Source: Leucobacter sp. Psy1 (GTDB lineage Bacteria; Actinomycetota; Actinomycetes; Actinomycetales; Microbacteriaceae). Taken from it: 64,000 nt of DNA. Positions within the stretch are counted from its first letter, which is position 1; every line of letters begins with the position of its first letter. Shown here in pieces: positions 52,168 through 60,534 of the stretch. The DNA is taken from positions 620,001-684,000 of the forward strand of contig NZ_CP083692.1 of assembly GCF_020096995.1 (NCBI RefSeq), in the 5' to 3' direction. The position numbers and the translations under genes were made by a program. The notes below the pieces were generated by a model. The model saw only the letters and a program-made list of their open reading frames with translations. It had not been told where the DNA came from and ran no database searches.

Positions 52168-52742
52168 GGGGTATCGCCGCCCAGCGGCTTTCCGAAGCCG
52201 TGCACGCCGAAGCCTCGTGAGCCGCGCTGCACGTCGTCCTCCGGCGTGTACAGGTGGGTGTATCCGGCACTCCGGTAGAGCGCGACGGCCTCGGGTTGCC
52301 GCGGGCCGGTCGTCAGGAAGACGTCCGAATAGCCGAGTGCGCGTGCCCGTGCTTCGAGCTCGACGAGCACTCGTTTGCCGAGGCCGCGGCCGCGATGGTC
52401 GGTGCGGGTCCAGATGCGCTTGAATTCGGCGGTGCGGTCGTCGTAGCGCATGAAGGCACCACCCGCGACGACCTGGCCGTCGTCGATGAGCACGACGAAC
52501 GCGCCCACCGGTGCGAGGAAGAGTTCAGCGGGATAGCGGTTCATCTCGGTGGAGGCTGAGTCGCCCCCGACGGTGCCGTAACGGGTGTCGTACTCGCGCT
52601 CGAGGTCGTGGAGGAGCGGTGCTGCGATCGGGTCGCGGGGGTCGACGATGCGGAACTCGCCGCGGGGGAGTGCCACTGAATCCGGCGAGGGGGACCGGGC
52701 CGGCTCCTGCGCGTCCAGGTAACCTTGGGTAATGGCTGACAT
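52164..52742 (-). CDS. GNAT-family N-acetyltransferase
   Basis: A 192-aa acetyltransferase. The acetyl-CoA loop is in TDHRGRGLGKRVLVE (about 130-145), followed by FLTTGPRQPEAVALYRSAGY. Leaderless: TAACCT lies six bases before the ATG. Beside an amino-acid importer and flavin monooxygenases, it may N-acetylate an S-substituted cysteine, as the GNAT member of the Bacillus ytmI operon does (inference). Heads the minus-strand GNAT-flavoprotein operon. Confidence 0.83.
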   Translation of the reverse strand: MSAITQGYLDAQEPARSPSPDSVALPRGEFRIVDPRDPIAAPLLHDLEREYDTRYGTVGGDSASTEMNRYPAELFLAPVGAFVVLIDDGQVVAGGAFMRYDDRTAEFKRIWTRTDHRGRGLGKRVLVELEARARALGYSDVFLTTGPRQPEAVALYRSAGYTHLYTPEDDVQRGSRGFGVHGFGKPLGGDTP

Positions 52743-52759
52743 GACTCCAGGTTATGGAT
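52743..52759 (-). promoter_or_regulatory. Leaderless promoter of the GNAT operon
   Basis: Minus strand: ATCCATAACCT, six bases, then ATGTC. The 11-base part is identical to that before the monooxygenase gene at 59937. TGTCATGC occurs 35 bases before TAACCT (52789-52782). No -35, so an activator is likely. Confidence 0.6.
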
Positions 52760-52866
52760 GATTTGTCCCTGCGGGCGACCTGCATGACAAAGAATGACGG
52801 CAGTATCGCCAGGGTCCCGGGTTACGTTTTCTTGCAGTCGACCTTGCGGGTGTCGGCGGGTTTCCC

Positions 52867-52880
52867 AATAACCTCTCCGT
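52867..52880 (+). promoter_or_regulatory. Leaderless promoter of the amino-acid transporter
   Basis: AATAACCT (52867-52874), six bases, then ATGTC. Same geometry as at 52743 and 59938. TTGCGG (52844-52849) is a -35 at the long spacing of 19. ATGAC occurs twice ten bases apart at 52784 and 52794, a possible activator site shared with the divergent GNAT operon. Confidence 0.55.
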
Positions 52881-53909
52881 ATGTCTCCCATAACCACACC
52901 CAATGCTCCGGCGGTTGATCAGACCCGCGACGCCGCCGCGGCGACCCGCGGCGTGCCGCTGGATGTCGTCCCCCTGAAGCACTGGACGCGCTGGATCATC
53001 AGCGCGATCGCGATCTTCCTGGTCGCCCAGCTCGTCTGGACCTTCTTCACGAATGAGCAGTGGCGCTGGAACATCTTCGCCGAGTACTTCTTCGACCCTG
53101 CGGTACTCCGTGGACTCTGGCTCACCCTGTGGCTCACCGCGGCCTCCGCCATCATCGGGTTCGTGCTCGGGGCGCTGCTCGCGCTCGCGCGGCTCTCAGG
53201 CTCGCCGCTGCTGAGTTCGTTCGCGTGGAGCTTCACCTGGTTCTTCCGCTCGGTTCCACTGATCGTGCAGCTCGTGATCTGGTACAACCTCGGGTATCTG
53301 TTCCCGACTCTCGGACTCGGCTGGCCCTTCACCTACGACTTCTGGATCGTCGAGTTCGATCCCGTCAGGCTCATCTCCTCGACCGTCGCGGCGATCCTCG
53401 GGCTTTCGCTCCACCAGGCGGCCTACTCCGCCGAGATCATCCGCGGCGGCCTGCTCTCAGTCGATCAGGGGCAGCTCGAGGCGGCGAAGGCGCTCGGCAT
53501 TCCGAGAGGGCGTCGGTTCTTCCGCATCGTGCTTCCGCAGGCTGCGCGGGCGATCCTGCCCAACGCCTTCAACGAGGTCATCGGACTCCTGAAGGGAACG
53601 TCTGTGGCGTTCATCGTCGCGCTGCCCGAACTCTTCTACACCGTCCAGGTGATCTACAACCGCAACAGCCAGGTGATCCCGCTGCTGCTCGTCGCCGCGG
53701 TCTGGTACACGATCTTCACGACGATCCTGAGTATCGGTCAGTACTACCTCGAGCGCTACTACGCTCGCGGCACGGCCCGCGAACTGCCCCCGACTCCGCT
53801 GCAGCGTGCCCGTCGAGCGATCGGCCGACTGCGCGGCAGCCGAGACACCCCACCGACCGCGCAGACTCCGGAGTCCGTCATCGCGGCGCTGAACGCCGAA
53901 CAGCGCTGA
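52881..53909 (+). CDS. Polar amino-acid ABC transporter permease
   Basis: A 342-aa HisM-type permease with about five to six membrane segments (for example 40-60, 78-100, 115-135) and the EAA loop QLEAAKALGIPRGRRFFRIVLP near 195-216. A single permease serving with one ATPase suggests a homodimer. Together with two cysteine-locus neighbours, cystine or another sulfur amino acid is the favoured cargo, but the sequence alone only supports a polar amino acid. Confidence 0.87.
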   Translation: MSPITTPNAPAVDQTRDAAAATRGVPLDVVPLKHWTRWIISAIAIFLVAQLVWTFFTNEQWRWNIFAEYFFDPAVLRGLWLTLWLTAASAIIGFVLGALLALARLSGSPLLSSFAWSFTWFFRSVPLIVQLVIWYNLGYLFPTLGLGWPFTYDFWIVEFDPVRLISSTVAAILGLSLHQAAYSAEIIRGGLLSVDQGQLEAAKALGIPRGRRFFRIVLPQAARAILPNAFNEVIGLLKGTSVAFIVALPELFYTVQVIYNRNSQVIPLLLVAAVWYTIFTTILSIGQYYLERYYARGTARELPPTPLQRARRAIGRLRGSRDTPPTAQTPESVIAALNAEQR

Positions 53910-53943
53910 TCCCATCTGCTCACCCCGTCCCCAGGAGAACGCC

Positions 53944-54765
53944 ATGACCACCACCGCTCCGCCCCAGGCGCCCCGGAAGACCATCCCGCCCGTCACCGAG
54001 AAGACCGCTGGACTCGTCGAGATCAGCGGGGTGCACAAGTCCTACGGCGCCCACGAAGTGCTCCACGACATCTCGCTCACCGTGCAACCGGGCGAGGTCG
54101 TCGCGCTGCTCGGCCGGTCGGGTTCGGGCAAGTCCACCCTGCTGCGCGCCATCAATCATCTCGAGACCATCGATGCCGGGTCCATCACGATCGACGGCGA
54201 CCACATCGGATACGAGCGTCGCGGCGAACGGCTCTACGAACTCCGCGAGAAGGACGTGCTGCAGCGGCGCACTCGCGTCGGCATGGTGTTCCAGAACTTC
54301 AACCTCTTCCCGCACCTCACGGCGCTCGAGAACATCGTCGAGGCGCCACTGGCGCTGAAGCGCGCGACCAAGGCGGAAGCCGAAGCGCAGGCGCGGACCC
54401 TGCTGGCCCGAGTCGGACTCTCTGACCGTGCCGGTCACTACCCGCGGCAGCTGTCCGGTGGACAGCAGCAGCGCGTCGCGATCGCCCGCGCGCTCGCACT
54501 GGAACCCGATGTTCTGCTGTTCGACGAGCCCACTTCGGCGCTCGACCCCGAACTGGTGGGCGAGGTGCTGAGCGTCATCAAGGATCTCGCACACAGCGGC
54601 CGCACGCTCATCATCGTCACCCACGAGGTCGGCTTCGCTGCCGAGGTCTCAGACCACGTCGTCTTCCTCGACGCCGGCCGCATCATCGAGCAGGGCACCC
54701 CCGATCGCGTCCTGCGCGCGCCGGAACAGGCCCGTACCCAAGAATTCCTCGACTGGGTCATCTGA
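53944..54765 (+). CDS. Amino-acid ABC transporter ATP-binding protein
   Basis: A 273-aa ATPase of the GlnQ/TcyN group. Walker A GRSGSGKSTLL, Q loop VFQNFNLFPH, signature LSGGQQQR, Walker B VLLFDEPTSALDP, and His switch IIVTHEVGF. CAGGAGAA precedes the ATG, 34 bases after the permease. Confidence 0.92.
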   Translation: MTTTAPPQAPRKTIPPVTEKTAGLVEISGVHKSYGAHEVLHDISLTVQPGEVVALLGRSGSGKSTLLRAINHLETIDAGSITIDGDHIGYERRGERLYELREKDVLQRRTRVGMVFQNFNLFPHLTALENIVEAPLALKRATKAEAEAQARTLLARVGLSDRAGHYPRQLSGGQQQRVAIARALALEPDVLLFDEPTSALDPELVGEVLSVIKDLAHSGRTLIIVTHEVGFAAEVSDHVVFLDAGRIIEQGTPDRVLRAPEQARTQEFLDWVI

Positions 54766-54802
54766 CCCGACACCCTCCTCACATAGACAGGACCGATCAC
54801 CC

Positions 54803-55816
54803 ATGCACACTCCCACTCGCACGTCCGGACCCCGGGCGTCGCGACTCATCGTCGCCTCGCTCGCAGCACTCGCGATCGTCGGCCTCACCGCCTGCAGCTC
54901 GGCCTCGAGCGCGACACCCGGCGAGACCTCCGAGCCCGCCGCGAACGAGTCCCCGTTCGATCTGACCTCGGCGAACGTCGAGGACCGCGTGCGCATCGAT
55001 CCGGTGCCCGAAGCGGTGGAGGCGCTCGAGGAGAGTGGTTTCGCCCCGGTCCAGGACGGGAAGCTCACCGTCGCCCACTCGGCTTACGAGCCGCCGCTCG
55101 GATTCCTCGCCGAAGATGACAACCGCACGCTGCTCGGCGTCGAACCCGACATCGCGCAGCTCGTCGCTGACGGACTCGGCCTCGAGTACGCCCCCGAGAA
55201 CGTCGCCTGGGCCGACTGGCCGCTCGGCGTGGAATCGGGCAAGTACGACGCCGTCGTCTCGAACGTCACCGTGACCGAGGAGCGGAAAGACATCTTCGAC
55301 TTCGCCGTGCACCGCAACGACGTCATCGCGTTCGCCGTGCAGGCCGACAGCGAGATCGACGCGATCGACGGGCCCGAGGACGTCGCCGGTCTGAAGGTTG
55401 CCGTGGGCAGTGGAACCAACCAGGAGAAGATCCTGCTCGACTGGTTCGCCGAGAATGAGAAGAACGGCCTCGAGCCCGGCGAGCCCGTCTACTTCGAGGA
55501 CAACGCCGCAGCAAATCTCGCGCTCGCCTCAGGCCGGATCGATGCGACCTTCGGCCCGAACCCCACGGCGGCCTACCGGGTCGCGACGACGGGAGAGTCG
55601 AAGATCGTCGGCTCCCTCAACGGCGGGTTCCCCGAGAACGCGCAGATCGGCGTCACGACGGCGAAGGGCAACGGACTCGTCGACCCCGTCGCCATCGTGT
55701 TGAACCATGCCATCGAGAGCGGCGACTACGCGAAGGTCCTCGAACGCTGGGAGCTGGAGGACGAGAGCGTCGACGAGGCCCTCGTGAACCCGCCGGGCCG
55801 GCCGCGCGAAGACTGA
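54803..55816 (+). CDS. Amino-acid ABC transporter binding lipoprotein 1
   Basis: A 337-aa lipoprotein (lipobox LTAC, Cys31) of the family 3 solute-binding type. DIAQLVADGLGLE, WPLGVESGKYDAVVSNVTVTEER and AVGSGTNQEK are characteristic. It is longer than the family norm because of a 60-residue N-terminal linker shared with protein 2. The paralogue next door points to two related ligands. Confidence 0.88.
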   Translation: MHTPTRTSGPRASRLIVASLAALAIVGLTACSSASSATPGETSEPAANESPFDLTSANVEDRVRIDPVPEAVEALEESGFAPVQDGKLTVAHSAYEPPLGFLAEDDNRTLLGVEPDIAQLVADGLGLEYAPENVAWADWPLGVESGKYDAVVSNVTVTEERKDIFDFAVHRNDVIAFAVQADSEIDAIDGPEDVAGLKVAVGSGTNQEKILLDWFAENEKNGLEPGEPVYFEDNAAANLALASGRIDATFGPNPTAAYRVATTGESKIVGSLNGGFPENAQIGVTTAKGNGLVDPVAIVLNHAIESGDYAKVLERWELEDESVDEALVNPPGRPRED

Positions 55817-55827
55817 CCGGAACCATC

Positions 55828-55865
55828 GGGAGGGTCCTCGTCCACGCACGGACGAGGACCCTCCC
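55828..55865 (+). terminator. Hairpin between the two binding-protein genes
   Basis: A perfect 16-bp stem (55828-55843 with 55850-55865) and a six-base loop. It lies 12 bases after the first binding-protein stop and before an AGGAGA site for the second. Likely a strong terminator or mRNA-end stabiliser, allowing the first binding protein to be made in excess. Confidence 0.7.
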
Positions 55866-55892
55866 TGCCGCACCCACACCAGGAGACCACCC

Positions 55893-56912
55893 ATGGCCCA
55901 GACCTCACTGCTCACCTCGCGCTCGTCGCGCACCCGCCGCCTGGCGGCCCTCAGCGCCGGGATCGGGGCGCTCTCGCTCGTTCTCACCGGATGCGGATCC
56001 GCTGCGACGGGTCCCGGCGCCCCGACGACCGAATCGGCGGGCGAGTCGCCGTTCGACCTCTCCACGGCGAATCTTGACGGACGCCCCCACATCGAACCCG
56101 TTCCGGAGGCCGTGGAAGCTCTCGAGGAGAGCGGCTTCACCCCGACGCAGGAGGGGCAGTTGACCGTCGCGCACAACGGGGCGGGGGAGCCGCCCATCTC
56201 GTTCTTCGCCGAGGACGACAACCGGACGATCCTCGGGAGCGACGCCGATATGGCCTCCCTCGTGGCGGAGGGCCTCGGACTCGAGTACGCGCCGCAGAAC
56301 GTCGCCTGGGCCGACTGGCCGCTCGGAGTCGAGTCGGGGAAGTACGACCTCGTGCTCTCGAACGTCGGGGTCACGGAGGAGCGCAAGGAGATCTTCGACT
56401 TCGCGACGTATCGCGATGCCGTGATGGGCTTCGTCGTGGCGGCCGACAGCGAGATCGAGGCCGTCGACGAGGCCGCCGATATCTCAGGGCTCCGCGTGAT
56501 CGTCGGGAGCGGCACGAACCAGGAGCAGTACCTGCTCGACTGGATCGCCGAGAACGAGGAGGCCGGCATCGACCCGGGAGAACCCGTCTACTACGAGGAC
56601 AGCGCCGCAGGACTTCTGGCGTTGAAGTCGGGGCGTGCGGACGCGTTCATCATGCCGTACCCGCAGGCCGCGTTCCAGACCGAGCTGCTCGGTGAGACGA
56701 AGGTCGTCGGCAAGTTCAACAGCGCCTACCCCGTCGACGGGCAGGTCGGCGTCGCGACGGCGAAGGGGAACGGTCTCGCCGAACCCGTGTCGATCGTGAT
56801 CGACCACCTCATCGAGACCGGCGTGTACGACGAGGTGCTCGCGCGCTGGGGCGAAGAAGAGGAAGCGGTGTCGGAATCGCTGATCAATCCGCCCGGCCTC
56901 CCGAAGCCGTAA
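55893..56912 (+). CDS. Amino-acid ABC transporter binding lipoprotein 2
   Basis: A 339-aa lipoprotein (lipobox LTGC, Cys34), clearly a tandem paralogue of protein 1: both share the ESPFDL start of the mature part, PVPEAVEALEESGF, AWADWPLGVESGKYD and the final NPPG. Binding-site stretches differ (for example AHNGAGEPPISF against AHSAYEPPLGF), so ligand preference may differ. CAGGAGA before the ATG. Confidence 0.88.
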   Translation: MAQTSLLTSRSSRTRRLAALSAGIGALSLVLTGCGSAATGPGAPTTESAGESPFDLSTANLDGRPHIEPVPEAVEALEESGFTPTQEGQLTVAHNGAGEPPISFFAEDDNRTILGSDADMASLVAEGLGLEYAPQNVAWADWPLGVESGKYDLVLSNVGVTEERKEIFDFATYRDAVMGFVVAADSEIEAVDEAADISGLRVIVGSGTNQEQYLLDWIAENEEAGIDPGEPVYYEDSAAGLLALKSGRADAFIMPYPQAAFQTELLGETKVVGKFNSAYPVDGQVGVATAKGNGLAEPVSIVIDHLIETGVYDEVLARWGEEEEAVSESLINPPGLPKP

Positions 56913-56962
56913 CCGACGATGCGGTCGCCGCGTTCGAGGTGTGGTCGGGGTCCGACCGGCTG

Positions 56963-57028
56963 CACATCGGTTCGCGCAGTGCACATCCGATAGCGCACTT
57001 TTCGATGTGCACGGCGCGAACCGATGTG
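56963..57028. repeat. Long 25-bp hairpin downstream of the transporter
   Basis: Arms 56963-56987 and 57004-57028 pair at 24 of 25 positions around a 16-base loop. Size and a CCGA(A)TAGCG motif near the apex are shared with the hairpin at 30398-30462. It may end the transporter message; it may also be one copy of a dispersed hairpin element. Confidence 0.6.
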
Positions 57029-57112
57029 TTCCTCGTGGTGAACCGATCGCGGACCGAGCATGGCGCACCGGCGCTTTGGTGAGGCCCCGCGGAAAACCCA
57101 TAGATCTGAGGG

Positions 57113-57359
57113 GTGCACAATCCCATCCGAACGGCGACGCTCGAAGACATCCCCGGAGCAGCTGCGACACTGGCTGAGGCCTTCGACGACTATCCGTGGA
57201 CGCGCTGGAGCCTCTCGGCTGCAGATTACTCGGTTCGGCTTCGCGGTCGCTCACCGCACGCAGATCGTCGACGGGCCGATGGTCACCACCATGGGCGTCG
57301 AGCTCGAGTTCGGGATCACGCGCGAGGCGGACGAGTCGCCCGCCCCGCGCGCCCGCTAG
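57113..57359 (+). pseudogene. Remnant of a GNAT acetyltransferase gene
   Basis: From GTG 57113 about 40 codons read as a GNAT N-terminus (IRTATLEDIPGAAATLAEAF, then DDYPWTRWS). From about 57228 a different frame reads as a GNAT C-terminus (FGFAVAHRTQIVDGPMVTTM) to the TAG at 57357. The middle, including the acetyl-CoA site, is missing, so an internal deletion joined the two ends and shifted the frame. It lies beside a locus whose intact GNAT gene is at 52164, so it may be the lost second enzyme. Confidence 0.7.
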
Positions 57360-58744
57360 GCGACCGCGAGGTCGAGCGATGCCGGCGGTTGGGGTGCCGG
57401 CAGCCCCAGGACCGAGCGCAGGGTCGGTCGCGGGTTCGCGGGTGACTCGTATGCCGTCCGATACACGCCGCGCTCCTGCAGAATCGGAACGACGCGATCG
57501 ACGAAGACGTCGAGACCCGTCGGAACGAGGTGCGGCACGAGTACGAAGCCGTCCGAGGCGCGTCCCTGCACGTATCGGTTGATCTCATCCGCGACCGTCT
57601 CCGCAGAGCCGACGAACGTGTGCTGGGCCGTCTCGGCGATCACCACTTCGCGTGCCGACAGACCCTCGGCTTCTGCGCGCTCGCGCAGGCGGGCGGCGTG
57701 CGCGCGGCGGTCGATCGCCGTGGATGTCTGCCCCTGGCGGAGCACCGTCTCTTCGGGCTCGTCCGCCGGCAGCGGGCCGTCGAGATCGATGTCGGAGAGG
57801 TCTCTGCCCCAGATCGCTTCCAGCCACGCGAGCGCCGTCTGCGGGCTGATCTGGGCGTGCGCCACCTCGCGGGAGAGGTCACGGGCCTCGGCGTCCGTGT
57901 CGCCGACGATGAACGTCGCACCCGGCATGATGAGCAGTGAGTCGCTGCTCCGTCCCGCTGCGGCGAGCCGCTCCTGCACGTCGGCATAGAACGCGCGTCC
58001 CTCTGCGTACTCGCTGTGCCGGGTGAAGATCACCTCTGCGTTCGCCGCCGCGAAGTCCCGCCCGGCCGGCGAGTCCCCGGCCTGCACGATCACCGGGTAC
58101 CCCTGCGGGCTTCGGGGCACCGTCGGGGTCGTATCGACGGCGAAGTGCTTGCCCTGATGCGCGACCCGCGCGATCCGATCCGGGTCGGCGAATCTCCCGC
58201 GCCTGGCGTCCGCGACGAGCGCGTCGTCCGCCCAGGAATCCCAGAGATGCTTCGCGACCCGCACGAACTCCTCGGCCCGTTCGTAGCGCTCCGGGTAGGG
58301 AAGGTATCCGCCTCGCCGGAAGTTGCCGCCGTGGAACGCGTCCGATGAGGTGACGACGTTCCACCCCACGCGTCCGCCGGAGAGATGGTCGATCGAGGCG
58401 AGCTGCCTGGCGAGTTCGACGGGCTCGTTGAAGGTACTGCTCAGCGTGCCGACGACGCCGATGCGCTCGGTCACCGCCGCCATCGCCGTGATGATGGCGA
58501 GTGTCGCCGGTCGGCCGGCCACGTCGAGGTCGTGGATCTTCCCGGCGTGCTCCCGCACGCGCAGTCCCTCGGCGAGGAAGACGTAGTCGAACAGCCCGCG
58601 TTCCGCCGTTTGCGCGAAGTGCCGGAACGATGCGAAGTCGATCTGACTGCCCGCGGCGGGGTCACTCCACACTGTCGTGCTGTTCACGCCGGGGAAGTGG
58701 GCGACGAGATGGATCTGGCGCTGCGCGCCGTCTGCTGCGGTCAT
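57356..58744 (-). CDS. FMN-dependent monooxygenase, NtaA/SnaA/DszA family
   Basis: A 462-aa two-component monooxygenase needing reduced FMN. FPGVNSTTVWSDPAAGSQIDF at the N-terminus, VGTLSSTFNEP, the segment GRVGWNVVTS and PQGYPVIVQAGDS are family hallmarks. This family includes nitrilotriacetate and sulfur-compound monooxygenases and Bacillus YtnJ/CmoJ, which acts in cysteine salvage. ATGA overlap with the monooxygenase gene before it. The flavin reductase is divergent at 60004. Confidence 0.87.
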   Translation of the reverse strand: MTAADGAQRQIHLVAHFPGVNSTTVWSDPAAGSQIDFASFRHFAQTAERGLFDYVFLAEGLRVREHAGKIHDLDVAGRPATLAIITAMAAVTERIGVVGTLSSTFNEPVELARQLASIDHLSGGRVGWNVVTSSDAFHGGNFRRGGYLPYPERYERAEEFVRVAKHLWDSWADDALVADARRGRFADPDRIARVAHQGKHFAVDTTPTVPRSPQGYPVIVQAGDSPAGRDFAAANAEVIFTRHSEYAEGRAFYADVQERLAAAGRSSDSLLIMPGATFIVGDTDAEARDLSREVAHAQISPQTALAWLEAIWGRDLSDIDLDGPLPADEPEETVLRQGQTSTAIDRRAHAARLRERAEAEGLSAREVVIAETAQHTFVGSAETVADEINRYVQGRASDGFVLVPHLVPTGLDVFVDRVVPILQERGVYRTAYESPANPRPTLRSVLGLPAPQPPASLDLAVA

Positions 58745-59937
58745 GCGTTGACCTCCTGAGAGTCGCGGGTCTGAACGTCCTGATCATCGCCTGCGCTGGG
58801 CTCCGATGCCGCGGCGAACCGGTGGGGTGCCGCGGCGAGACCGAGCCGCTGGCGGAGCGTGCGAGCGGGAGTTTCGACTCCTGACCTGGGAGCCGAAGCG
58901 GTGAGTCCGCGATGCCGCAGCTCGGGCAGCAGTGCCTCCGCGACCCACTCGAGGTCGCGGGGCAGCCGGGCGGGGCGAAGACGCACCCCGTCGGCCCCGG
59001 CGCGCTGGGCAGCGGCCACCTGATCCGCGAGTTCCGCCGGCCCTCGGGAGACGCCACGCTCCCCGCCGACCTCGAAGTCGACGACGATCCGCAACGGTTC
59101 GAGACCGCGCTCCTCGCGTGGGGCGGCAGCGGCAGCGGCATGGACCGCGCCGATGCGCTCGAGCGATGAGGCGAGCGTGTCCGCGGGCGGAATGAAGACG
59201 ACATCGGCGACTCGGATCGCGAGTGCCTCGGTCTCGGCGGTCTCAGCGAGGAGGGTGACCGGCAGCTGGCCCTGGGGCGAACGCGGCACGATCGACGGGC
59301 CGGCGATCGAGAAGAGGTCGCCGACGAAATTGACGTGGTGCAACCGGTCCCGGTCGAGGAATCGTCCGGTGGAGGTATCGCGGATCACCGCGTCATCCTC
59401 CCAGCTGTCCCAGAGTGCGCGCGCCACCTCCGCGACGTCCTCCGCTTCCCCGAGGAGCGCCTCCGGGGTCAGCGTCTCGGCTGATCGTCGCCCGAAGGCC
59501 GCCGCATCGGCGGGCGCCGGGGAGATGCGGAGCTGCCATCCGGCCCGGCCCAGGCTCACATGATCGAGCGTCTGCAGTGCCGTGGCGACGTGGAAGGGCT
59601 CGGTGTGGGTGACGGTGACGACCGGCACGACCCCGATCTGGTCGGTACGTGCGGCGACGGCCGTGAGCGTGAGGAGTGCATCGAGCCTGCCCTGCAGTGA
59701 GTCTGATCGAGCCGGATCGCCGACCTCGGAGGCACCCTGCAGGTGGAGGTCGTCCTCGAGGGTGACGTAGTCGATGCCCGCGAGTTCCGCGGTGCGGACG
59801 AGATCGGTCCAGTAGTCGGCGGTGAAGACCGCTGCGGGATCGGGGAGTTCGCGCCATGCGTCCGGGTCCCAACCCGCTCCGTCGAGCGCGACGCCGACCG
59901 TTAATACGGCGTCATGAAGTTTCGCAATATCTGACAT
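58741..59937 (-). CDS. LLM-class flavin monooxygenase
   Basis: A 398-aa luciferase-like monooxygenase, distantly related to the one downstream (VTHTEPFHVATALQTLDHVSLGRAGW; IVPRSPQGQLPV). It is shorter and lacks part of the C-terminal insertion. The ATG at 59937 (MSDIAK) is chosen over 59943 because TAACCT then lies exactly six bases upstream, as in the two other genes with this promoter. The pair resembles YtmO plus YtnJ. Confidence 0.78.
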   Translation of the reverse strand: MSDIAKLHDAVLTVGVALDGAGWDPDAWRELPDPAAVFTADYWTDLVRTAELAGIDYVTLEDDLHLQGASEVGDPARSDSLQGRLDALLTLTAVAARTDQIGVVPVVTVTHTEPFHVATALQTLDHVSLGRAGWQLRISPAPADAAAFGRRSAETLTPEALLGEAEDVAEVARALWDSWEDDAVIRDTSTGRFLDRDRLHHVNFVGDLFSIAGPSIVPRSPQGQLPVTLLAETAETEALAIRVADVVFIPPADTLASSLERIGAVHAAAAAAPREERGLEPLRIVVDFEVGGERGVSRGPAELADQVAAAQRAGADGVRLRPARLPRDLEWVAEALLPELRHRGLTASAPRSGVETPARTLRQRLGLAAAPHRFAAASEPSAGDDQDVQTRDSQEVNA

Positions 59938-59954
59938 GCCCATAGGTTATGGAT
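59938..59954 (-). promoter_or_regulatory. Leaderless promoter of the monooxygenase operon
   Basis: Minus strand: ATCCATAACCT, six bases, ATGTC. TGTCATGC lies 45 bases before TAACCT (59994-59987), one helical turn further than in the GNAT promoter. No -35 is recognisable. The possible ATG at 59943 would fall inside the spacer. Confidence 0.6.
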
Positions 59955-60003
59955 ATGGCCCGCAGCAGCGCGAGGTCTGTGACGCAGCATGACAGGAGCT
60001 TCC

Positions 60004-60534
60004 ATGGGATTCACGCAGTCCGCCCTCGCCGCGCAGCCGGGGGTCTTCGACCCGCGCGAGTACCGGGACGTGATGGGTGCGTTCCCGTCGGGCGTGACTG
60101 TCGTCGCGACCCACGGCCCCGACGGTCCGGTCGGGTTCACCTGCCAGTCCTTTGCGAGCGTTTCGCTTGACCCGCCCCTCGTGTCCATCTCGGTCACCCG
60201 GACGTCGCGCAGCATCTCGGCGGTTCGCGGGCACGGGCGCGTGGTCGTCAACGTGCTCAGCGCCGATCAGCGCCACCTGAGTGCGCAGTTCGCGCGATCC
60301 GGCACCGACAAGTGGGCGGGGGTCTCATGGGAACCAGACGAGACCAACGGGGCGCCCCGCCTCCACGGCGTCACCAGCTGGGTGGCCGGCGAGATCGAGC
60401 GGGAGATCGAAGCGGGGGACCACGTCATCTTCCTCATCCGCGTCACCGGCATCGGCGCGCACGCCGACCGAGAACCGCTCGTGTTCCTCCGCAGCGTCTA
60501 CCGGGAGCTCACAGGAGGTGACCGCCTCCCGTGA
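60004..60534 (+). CDS. Flavin reductase for two-component monooxygenases
   Basis: A 176-aa FMN reductase-like protein supplying reduced flavin to the monooxygenases. FPSGVTVVATHGPDG and GFTCQSFASVSLDPPLVSISV are family motifs. ATG at 60004 has CAGGAG six bases upstream and is preferred to ATG 59989. Diverges from the monooxygenase operon, and its end overlaps the convergent manC by 26 bases. Confidence 0.88.
   Translation: MGFTQSALAAQPGVFDPREYRDVMGAFPSGVTVVATHGPDGPVGFTCQSFASVSLDPPLVSISVTRTSRSISAVRGHGRVVVNVLSADQRHLSAQFARSGTDKWAGVSWEPDETNGAPRLHGVTSWVAGEIEREIEAGDHVIFLIRVTGIGAHADREPLVFLRSVYRELTGGDRLP

Noticed and set aside
52861-52900. CRISPR-like or direct-repeat array from two ATAACC copies 22 bases apart
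   Set aside because: Only two short copies, the second inside the coding start; no regular array.
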